The position numbers and the translations under genes were made by a program. Below the pieces are notes generated by a model, which had not been told where the DNA came from, did no database searches, and was given only the letters and a program-made list of their open reading frames with translations. Shown here piece by piece: positions 15,567 through 21,033 of a stretch of 21,033 nucleotides of DNA. Source of the DNA: Thiobacillus sp. (lineage in GTDB: Bacteria; Pseudomonadota; Gammaproteobacteria; Burkholderiales; Thiobacillaceae); assembly GCA_024710445.1 (NCBI GenBank), contig JANJUT010000264.1:1-21033 (forward strand). The letters are read 5' to 3'. Numbering within the stretch: the first letter of the stretch is position 1; each line of letters starts with the position of its first letter.

Positions 15567-16491
15567 TCTCAACGTCTGGATGCTCCTGTTGGCGCACAGC
15601 CTGCTCAGCCTGCTGGCCGGGCTGATCTCCATGCTGCTGATGCCGCCGCAATACCGCTCGTCGCCGCGGCGCACGTTCGCGCACCACAGTGTCGTGTCTT
15701 TTTTCATTCCGGTGCTGGGCGCATTGGCCCTGATGCTGCTCGCCATCTATGCGCGCGCCATCAACCTGCTGCATCAGGAACGGCCCTACACCACCATCCG
15801 CCTGCCGGTGTTCACCGCCGCGCCCGCCGCCCCGGCACTGGCCTACGGTGCCGGCAGCATCCGTTCGCGCTTGATCAACACGGATCTGCCCCAGGAAATC
15901 CGGCTCAAGGCCCTGATGGCAGTGCAGGCCATGCCGGGCAATCTGTCGACCCGCCTGCTGCACGAAGTGCTGAGCGACCCTTCGGATGATTTGCGCCTGA
16001 CCGCCTACGGCATGCTGGACAAGGGCGAGAAAAGGATCAATCTGCAGATCCAGCACGCCCTGGATGAACTGGCGCAACAATCGTCCAATGAGCAACGTGG
16101 CCAACTGCTCAAGCAGCTCGCCTCCCACTACTGGGAACTGGTGTACCAGGATTACGCCCACCAGGGCGAATTGCGTGAGTTTGCACTGCAGTCGGCATGG
16201 CGCTATACCCAGGAAGCCCTGAGCCAGCGACCGGACGATGGCGAACTGTGGGTCATGGCTGGCCGGATTGCGCTGGCGCGCCTGGATACCGAGCAGGCCA
16301 TGCAGGCCTTTTCGCAAGCCGACCGGCTGGCGGTCCCTGCCGGCCGGGTGCAACCCTATCTGGCCGAGCTCGCCTTCCAGCGCCGCGACTTCAGGACGGT
16401 GCGCGAGCTGGTTGCTCGTTTCGGCAAGCAGGAGGCCAGTTACTCGACCACGCCCGTGCTTGCCTTCTGGAAAAACGGAGCCTCGACATGA
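15556..16491 (+). CDS. pelE: Pel inner-membrane TPR protein PelE
   Basis: PelE is an inner-membrane component of the Pel synthase complex, thought to hold PelD, PelG and PelF together. The 311-residue product has two hydrophobic helices, ~7-29 (VWMLLLAHSLLSLLAGLISM) and ~46-66 (VVSFFIPVLGALALMLLAIY), then a soluble, strongly helical region in which the second half (~200-311) shows TPR-like Ala/Leu/Gln patterning, for example SQRPDDGELWVMAGRIALAR. The ATG lies within the end of pelD and its ribosome binding site is weak, so coupled translation is likely. Its stop overlaps the pelF start in an ATGA arrangement. Assignment rests on position and topology as well as sequence. Confidence 0.88.
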   Translation: MLPDLNVWMLLLAHSLLSLLAGLISMLLMPPQYRSSPRRTFAHHSVVSFFIPVLGALALMLLAIYARAINLLHQERPYTTIRLPVFTAAPAAPALAYGAGSIRSRLINTDLPQEIRLKALMAVQAMPGNLSTRLLHEVLSDPSDDLRLTAYGMLDKGEKRINLQIQHALDELAQQSSNEQRGQLLKQLASHYWELVYQDYAHQGELREFALQSAWRYTQEALSQRPDDGELWVMAGRIALARLDTEQAMQAFSQADRLAVPAGRVQPYLAELAFQRRDFRTVRELVARFGKQEASYSTTPVLAFWKNGAST

Positions 16492-18074
16492 CCGCCTTTC
16501 CAAAAGCCAGGGAAGCCGATATCGCCCTGCTGCTGGAAGGCACCTTCCCGTTTGTGTCGGGCGGCGTTTCAAGCTGGGTGCATCAACTCATCCAGGGGTT
16601 TCCGGAATACCGCTTCGCCTGCATTTTCCTGGGCAGCCGCCCGCAAGACTACGGCAGCCCGCGCTACGAGCTGCCCGACAATGTTGTGCACCTGGAAGTC
16701 CATTATCTGCACGATGCGCACGTTGCACCGCCGCCGCGCCCGACCACCAGCGATGCACGCACCATGACCCGCACGGCCGACTTTCATGCTGCGCTTCGCC
16801 AGTCGCTCCAGCCGGGTGCGTCGCACGAGGCACTTGCCGACAAACTGCCCGGCCTGCTCGGACCGGACGGCATCGACGAACACCAGTTCCTGCACAGCAA
16901 AGAATCGTGGGAATACATCACCGGGCAATATCGCGAACGATGCACCGACCCCTCGTTCGTCGATTATTTCTGGACCGTGCGCTCCATGCACCAGCCGATC
17001 TGGCAATTGCAGCGCATTGCAGACAACCTGATCCCGGTCAAACTGATCCACACCGTTTCCACCGGCTATGCAGGCTTTCTCGGTGCCCTGCTGAAACAGC
17101 GCACCGGCCGCCCCTTGCTGCTCAGCGAACACGGCATTTACACCAAGGAACGCAAGATCGACCTGCTGCAAAGCGACTGGCTGGCCGACAACCGCGACCT
17201 GTTCCAGCAAGACCCCACCCAGATCAGCTATTTCCGGGAATTGTGGATCCGCTTCTTCAGTTCACTGGGGCGCATGTGCTACGGCACCTCCGACCAGATC
17301 GTGGCGCTGTTCGAAGCCAACCGGCAACGGCAGATCGAGGATGGCGCGCAGCCGGACAAGACCCGCAGCATTCCAAACGGGATCAATGTCAAAAAATTCG
17401 AGGCCTTGTACCTGAACAGGCCGCAATCGATCCCGCCCGTGCTCTGCCTGATCGGTCGTGTGGTGCCAGTCAAGGACGTGAAGACCTTCATCCGCGCCAT
17501 GCGCATCATCGTCAATCGCCTGCCCGAGGCCGAAGCCTGGATTGCCGGTCCGCAGGAAGAAGATCCCGGATATGCCCTTGAATGCAAGGCGCTGGCCGCC
17601 AGCCTGGGCCTGGCTGACAAGGTACGGTTCCTTGGCCTGCAGAACATGGAAACACTGCTGCCCAAAGTCGGCCTGACCGTATTGTCTTCCATCAGCGAAG
17701 GCTTGCCGCTGGTATTGCTGGAATCCATGGCGGCAGGGGTCCCGGTCGTGGCGACCGATGTCGGCGCCTGCAAGGAACTGGTCGAAGGCCTGCCGGGTGA
17801 AGACCAGGCATTGGGTACGAGTGGCGCCGTCGTGCGCATCGCCGATCCCGAATCGCTCGCCCATGCTGCGCTGTCGCTGCTGGGTGATGCAGCGCGCTGG
17901 CTGGCTGCCAGCACGGCTGGCCGGGCTCGGGTGCAGCATTATTACCGCGACAGCCAGATGTTCGAGGCCTATCGCACCATTTATCAGGACATCCTGCAGC
18001 GCCCCCCCACGCGTCCGTCTACGGCTGGCTGCCCGCATGCCGCCCGTTCCAGTCAACCTTCCGCTTCTTCCTGA
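16488..18074 (+). CDS. pelF: Pel glycosyltransferase PelF (GT4 family)
   Basis: PelF is the cytoplasmic glycosyltransferase proposed to polymerise Pel from UDP-GalNAc. The 528-residue product is close to the family size (about 510). The N-terminal Rossmann domain contains ADIALLLEGTFPFVSGGVSS (~10-29), then HTVSTGYAGFLGALL and LLSEHGIYTKERK (~211-223). The C-terminal GT-B half contains SIPNGIN, CLIGRVVPVKDVKTFIRAM (~320-338) and SEGLPLVLLESMAAGVPVVA with the E-x7-E pair E404/E412. I start at 16488 because of ACGGAG 7 nt upstream and the ATGA overlap with pelE; a start farther upstream would only read pelE in another frame. Residues ~504-528 form a Pro/Ser/Ala-rich tail after a C7 tract. Confidence 0.95.
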   Translation: MTAFPKAREADIALLLEGTFPFVSGGVSSWVHQLIQGFPEYRFACIFLGSRPQDYGSPRYELPDNVVHLEVHYLHDAHVAPPPRPTTSDARTMTRTADFHAALRQSLQPGASHEALADKLPGLLGPDGIDEHQFLHSKESWEYITGQYRERCTDPSFVDYFWTVRSMHQPIWQLQRIADNLIPVKLIHTVSTGYAGFLGALLKQRTGRPLLLSEHGIYTKERKIDLLQSDWLADNRDLFQQDPTQISYFRELWIRFFSSLGRMCYGTSDQIVALFEANRQRQIEDGAQPDKTRSIPNGINVKKFEALYLNRPQSIPPVLCLIGRVVPVKDVKTFIRAMRIIVNRLPEAEAWIAGPQEEDPGYALECKALAASLGLADKVRFLGLQNMETLLPKVGLTVLSSISEGLPLVLLESMAAGVPVVATDVGACKELVEGLPGEDQALGTSGAVVRIADPESLAHAALSLLGDAARWLAASTAGRARVQHYYRDSQMFEAYRTIYQDILQRPPTRPSTAGCPHAARSSQPSASS

Positions 18075-18080
18075 CCCATC

Positions 18081-19454
18081 ATGGCCGGTATTGGTTTTGA
18101 ACTCCGCAAGATCCTCAAGCGCGACAGCTATCTCTCGCTGTTCCAGGCCTATGCCTATGCCGGCCTGATCAGCGCCGGGCCTTGGGTGCTCTCGATTCTG
18201 GGCGTGCTGCTGATTGGCCTGCTGTCCTTTGGCTCCGTGGTCCCAAACAGCCTGATCACACAGTTCCAGGTCTCCGTCACCTACCTCATCGCTGTCAGCC
18301 TGGTGCTCACCGGCGCCCTGCAACTGGGTTTTACCCGCTATGTGGCCGACCGGCTGTTCGAGAAAAATGACCGGCGCGTGCTGCCCAATCTCTCGGGCGC
18401 GCTATTCACCACCACGCTGGTTTCCGGAACGCTGGCAGCCGTCCTGCTGTTCCTGTTTTTCCCTGAACAAAGCCTGCTCTACCGCGTGCTCATGCTCGGC
18501 AGCTTCGTCACACTGTGCAACATCTGGATCCTCACCATTTTCCTGTCCAGCATCAAAGTCTATCGGGCCATACTGGGACTGTTCGCGCTGGGTTACGGCA
18601 TCACCGTCCTCGGCGCGCTCTGGCTCAGGCAATACGGTCTTGAAGGTTTGCTGCTGGGATTTTTCGCCGGCCATGTCGTCCTGATGCTGGGCATGCTGAT
18701 GCTCTCCATGAAGCACTACCCCTCCAACCTGTATCTGGAATTCGACATCCTGACGCGCGGGCGCATGTATCGCAGCCTGCTGCTGGTAGGCGTGTTCTAC
18801 AACCTCGGCATCTGGGTCGATAAATTCGTTTTCTGGTTTCATCCCGATACCAGCCAGGCCATCATCGGTCCCCTGCGCGCCTCGCTCATTTACGACCTGC
18901 CGATTTTTCTGGCCTATCTGGCGATCATTCCCGGCATGGCGGTCTTCCTGGTCCGGCTGGAAACCGACTTCGTCGAATATTACGAAAAGTTCTACGACGC
19001 CGTGCGCAAGGGCGGCACGCTGCAGCACATCGAGAACATGCGCAATGAAATGGTGTATTCCGCCAGGCAGGGCATTCTCGAAATCATCAAGATCCAGTCC
19101 ATCACGGTCCTGATCGTGTTCGTGGCAGGCCCCAGCCTGCTCAGAATGCTCGACATCTCCGAACTGTATCTGCCCCTGCTCTATGTCGACGTGGTGTCGG
19201 CGTCACTGCAGGTGGTCTTGCTGGGCGTGCTGAACGTGTTTTTCTATCTGGACCAGCGCCGGATTCTGGTTTTGCTGGCCGCCATCTTTGTCGCCGGAAA
19301 CCTGGTGTTCACCCTGATCAGCATCAGCCTGGGCGCGCCTTTCTACGGCTATGGTTTCGCGTTGTCACTGCTGATTGCGGTCATCACCGGCTTGCGGCTG
19401 CTGGATCGCAAACTGGACCTGCTGGAGTACGAAACCTTCATGCTGCAGAAGTAG
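18081..19454 (+). CDS. pelG: Pel inner-membrane transporter PelG (Wzx/MOP-like)
   Basis: PelG is the polytopic inner-membrane protein expected to pass the growing Pel chain to the periplasm. The 457-residue product has about 12 hydrophobic segments across its length and begins MAGIGFELRKILKRDSYLSL, the typical PelG start. Other recognisable parts are YAGLISAGPWVLSILGVLLI, VFYNLGIWVDKFVFWF, and PIFLAYLAIIPGMAVFLVRL followed by ETDFVEYYEKFYDAV. It belongs to the multidrug/oligosaccharidyl-lipid/polysaccharide exporter superfamily. It starts 6 nt after pelF with no clear ribosome binding site, which suggests coupled translation. It is the last pel gene; 123 nt separate it from flgA in the same direction. 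Confidence 0.95.
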   Translation: MAGIGFELRKILKRDSYLSLFQAYAYAGLISAGPWVLSILGVLLIGLLSFGSVVPNSLITQFQVSVTYLIAVSLVLTGALQLGFTRYVADRLFEKNDRRVLPNLSGALFTTTLVSGTLAAVLLFLFFPEQSLLYRVLMLGSFVTLCNIWILTIFLSSIKVYRAILGLFALGYGITVLGALWLRQYGLEGLLLGFFAGHVVLMLGMLMLSMKHYPSNLYLEFDILTRGRMYRSLLLVGVFYNLGIWVDKFVFWFHPDTSQAIIGPLRASLIYDLPIFLAYLAIIPGMAVFLVRLETDFVEYYEKFYDAVRKGGTLQHIENMRNEMVYSARQGILEIIKIQSITVLIVFVAGPSLLRMLDISELYLPLLYVDVVSASLQVVLLGVLNVFFYLDQRRILVLLAAIFVAGNLVFTLISISLGAPFYGYGFALSLLIAVITGLRLLDRKLDLLEYETFMLQK

Positions 19455-19577
19455 CCGCCAGCCGCCTCCACCAGACAAGCCGCGGAATAAGACCTGAAAA
19501 ACGGCTGTCCTCCCGGCTTTGCCAGCGGCGCATCTGCCTACAATCCTGAGTCTGTCATACACAGATTGGGGTTGACC
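19455..19577 (+). promoter_or_regulatory. pelG-flgA spacer: possible weak promoter, no clear terminator
   Basis: The 123-bp spacer contains TACAAT (19539-19544), which resembles a sigma-70 -10 box. The best upstream hexamer, TTGCCA (19519-19524), lies only 14 nt away, so the promoter call is weak. I see no GC-rich stem followed by a T-run after pelG, so read-through into flgA is possible. Confidence 0.3.
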
Positions 19578-20285
19578 ATGGCTCATCACCATCAAAAAGC
19601 ATCTGCGATTGGTCCTTGGCTGGTCGCTACCAGCCTGTTCCTGGCAACCGGCATCCAGGCTGCGGGCAACCAGAACCCTGCCACCCTGCAGGCCCACGCC
19701 GAGCGCTATCTGAAAACCCAGACCGCCAGCCTGCCGGGAAAAGTATCGATCCAGGTCGCGGCACCGCGCAGCGAATTGCCGGCATGTGCCGCTCTCGACG
19801 CGTTCCAGCCGGTGGGCAGCCGGCGCATGGGCAAAACCACTGTCGGCGTGCGTTGCCTGGCGCCCTCGCCGTGGACGGTTTACCTGCAGGCCCAGATACG
19901 CGTGGAAGGCTCGTATGCCGTCACCCGCCAATCGCTGCCCGCCAACCATACCCTGACCGCCGACGACGTCACCCTGCGCGAAGGCGATCTGGGCAACCTG
20001 CCCGTCGATGTCATCACCGATATCGACGACATGCTGGGCTACCGTACCGTTTCCGGCCTGGCCGCCAATGCCCCCCTGCGCCGTGCCATGGTGCGTGCGC
20101 CCCTCGCTGTGCGGCAGGGCCAGATCACCCGGGTGGTGCTGAATGGGCCGGGATTCTCCGTGCAAAGTGAAGGCCAGGCGCTGGCCAATGCCAGCCGTGG
20201 CGACCCGGTACGGGTCAAGACCCGCTCCGGGCAGGTGGTCAGCGGCATCGCCCAGGATGGCCAGCAGGTGATCGTTGCATTTTAA
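19578..20285 (+). CDS. flgA: Flagellar P-ring assembly chaperone FlgA
   Basis: FlgA is a periplasmic chaperone needed to polymerise FlgI into the P-ring. The 235-residue product has a signal peptide (~1-33, SAIGPWLVATSLFLATGIQA) and the SAF-domain region (~110-235) with SYAVTRQSLPANHTLTADDV, REGDLGNLPVDVITDIDDML, GYRTVSGLAANAPLRRAMV and GQVVSGIAQDGQQVIVAF at the C-terminus. I chose the ATG at 19578; a TTG in frame at 19566 would add four residues, and the ribosome binding site (GGGG, 6 nt from the ATG) is weak either way. It is normally next to, and divergent from, flgB; here the pel operon lies between them. Confidence 0.94.
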   Translation: MAHHHQKASAIGPWLVATSLFLATGIQAAGNQNPATLQAHAERYLKTQTASLPGKVSIQVAAPRSELPACAALDAFQPVGSRRMGKTTVGVRCLAPSPWTVYLQAQIRVEGSYAVTRQSLPANHTLTADDVTLREGDLGNLPVDVITDIDDMLGYRTVSGLAANAPLRRAMVRAPLAVRQGQITRVVLNGPGFSVQSEGQALANASRGDPVRVKTRSGQVVSGIAQDGQQVIVAF

Positions 20286-20293
20286 TTTTGCAC

Positions 20294-20326
20294 CAGGCCT
20301 TCAGAAACTTTTTGGCCTGCCGATAC
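20294..20326 (+). promoter_or_regulatory. Putative sigma-28 (FliA) promoter of flgM with overlapping inverted repeat
   Basis: GCCGATAC at 20319-20326 matches the FliA -10 consensus GCCGATAA in seven of eight bases. Eleven nt upstream, TTCAGAAA (20300-20307) is a weak match to the -35 consensus. CAGGCC (20294-20299) and GGCCTG (20314-20319) form a perfect inverted repeat that overlaps the edge of the -10 element. There is no T-run after the stem, so it is not an obvious flgA terminator. Its position about 55 nt before flgM fits the known sigma-28 control of flgM in enterobacteria. Confidence 0.55.
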
Positions 20327-20379
20327 CAGTATTAACGTGAAGGGCAATACTCCCTTTCCCCCTGACACTGGAAGCTGCC

Positions 20380-20676
20380 ATGAAAATTGATCCCAGTCTG
20401 AAGCAGGTTACGCTGCCAACCCCCGTTGAGAGCCGTCCGCCTCAACAACAGGTCGATACGCGCACCGCATCCGAGCAGACCGAAGTCACCCTCAGTTCCC
20501 GCGCAACCGACTTAAAGCAGCTGGAAGCCCAGCTTGCCGCAATCCCGGTCGTTGACCGCGCGCGCGTGGACAGCATCAAGGAAGCCATTTCCAGCGGGCA
20601 ATACGCCATCAACACCGGAAACATTGCCGAAAACCTGATCGATTCCGTGAAGGAAATGCTCCATGTCGCCAAGTGA
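20380..20676 (+). CDS. flgM: Anti-sigma-28 factor FlgM
   Basis: FlgM binds FliA (sigma-28) and keeps late flagellar genes off until the hook is finished, when it is exported. The 98-residue product is of normal size. The first ~40 residues are polar and probably disordered (MKIDPSLKQVTLPTPVESRP). The C-terminal half contains the FliA-binding helices: ATDLKQLEAQLAAIPVVDRA, RVDSIKEAISSGQYAINTGN and IAENLIDSVKEML, the hallmark VDxIKxAIxxGxYxIxxxxIAxxLI pattern. Weak GGAAG precedes the ATG. flgN starts within its last codons. Confidence 0.95.
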   Translation: MKIDPSLKQVTLPTPVESRPPQQQVDTRTASEQTEVTLSSRATDLKQLEAQLAAIPVVDRARVDSIKEAISSGQYAINTGNIAENLIDSVKEMLHVAK

Positions 20677-21033
20677 ATGCGTACTGGTTGACCCCACTGC
20701 CATCACCAAACTGTCGGTGGAAAATGCTGCCTGGCAGGCGTTGTTGAATGTGATGATCCAGGAAGAGCGAGCGCTGACAGAAGGCGAAGCCGATCAGCTA
20801 CCCGCATTGAATGCATCCAAACTGGCGCAACTGGAAACCTTGAGCAATCTGGTGCGTGTGCGTAATGACAGCCTGATTGCAGAAGGACTGTCACCTGATC
20901 ACGCCGGCATGGATGCCTGGCTCACGCGATATGGCCAGCCCGAACACCACACCCGCTGGCAGCGACTGCTCAATCTGGAGCATGAGGCCCAGGCGCTCAA
21001 CCAGCGCATCGGCACCCTGATCGACCTGCGCCT
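20663..21033 (+). CDS. flgN: Flagellar export chaperone FlgN (3' end cut by window edge)
   Basis: FlgN is the cytoplasmic chaperone for the hook-filament junction proteins FlgK and FlgL. The gene begins with ATG at 20663, overlapping flgM by 14 nt, with AAGGAA 8 nt upstream, and runs off the window after 123 codons. The product starts MSPSECVLVDPTAITKLSVE and continues with amphipathic helices: LLNVMIQEERALTEGEADQL, ASKLAQLETLSNLVRVRNDS and, at the edge, LLNLEHEAQALNQRIGTLID. These match the FlgN family pattern of a long helical hairpin. Assignment is supported by the conserved flgM-flgN order. The end of the protein cannot be seen. Confidence 0.9.
   Translation, partial: MSPSECVLVDPTAITKLSVENAAWQALLNVMIQEERALTEGEADQLPALNASKLAQLETLSNLVRVRNDSLIAEGLSPDHAGMDAWLTRYGQPEHHTRWQRLLNLEHEAQALNQRIGTLIDLR

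Noticed and set aside
14763..15746. A 327-codon minus-strand frame opposite pelD/pelE
   Set aside because: It is antisense to the GAF and degenerate GGDEF domains and shows no domain of its own.
16197..16487. An upstream extension of pelF by 97 codons
   Set aside because: This part is pelE read in another frame; the ATG at 16488 has a ribosome binding site and an ATGA overlap.
17262..18323. A 353-codon minus-strand frame opposite pelF/pelG
   Set aside because: It crosses two genes that are supported by family motifs, and has low-complexity Gln/Gly/Asp content.

Overview
The window is dense, high-GC proteobacterial DNA, most probably from a betaproteobacterium. The lineage call rests on the flagellar gene order, the two-domain FlgJ and the codon style; no rRNA or other marker is present. 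Two systems share the window: the flagellar rod, hook and ring genes, and a complete seven-gene pel exopolysaccharide operon.

Region 1 (1-6793, minus strand) reads flgB-flgC-flgD-flgE-flgF-flgG-flgH-flgI-flgJ, with flgJ cut by the left edge. The genes are tightly packed, with short gaps and good ribosome binding sites, as in one operon. The only large gap is about 120 bp between flgF and flgG. It holds a perfect 18-bp inverted repeat built from a repeated CGAAGG unit. Smaller hairpins or palindromes lie between flgD and flgE and at the flgC stop.

Region 2 (6794-7116) is a 323-bp divergent intergenic region without a convincing gene. It must hold the flgB promoter on one strand and the pelA promoter on the other. 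It contains several short inverted repeats, but no promoter could be assigned with confidence.

Region 3 (7117-19454, plus strand) is pelA-pelB-pelC-pelD-pelE-pelF-pelG, in the same order as in Pseudomonas aeruginosa, and every gene looks intact. PelF (glycosyltransferase), PelD (c-di-GMP receptor), PelE and PelG would polymerise and export the polymer across the inner membrane. PelA (hydrolase/deacetylase) would trim and deacetylate it in the periplasm. PelB (TPR scaffold plus barrel) and the PelC lipoprotein would pass it through the outer membrane. Genes overlap or abut, which points to one transcription unit with translational coupling.

Region 4 (19455-21033, plus strand) is flgA-flgM-flgN, with flgN cut by the right edge. 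FlgA helps assemble the P-ring, FlgM is the anti-sigma-28 factor and FlgN is the chaperone for hook-filament junction proteins. A sigma-28-like -10 element precedes flgM.

The most notable point is the layout. flgA and flgB are often divergent neighbours, and here the whole pel operon sits exactly between them. A biofilm matrix system is thus embedded in a motility locus, shares the flgB control region at one end and leads into flgA-flgM-flgN at the other without an evident terminator. I see no wholly unknown gene system; the novelty lies in this arrangement and its possible regulatory coupling.
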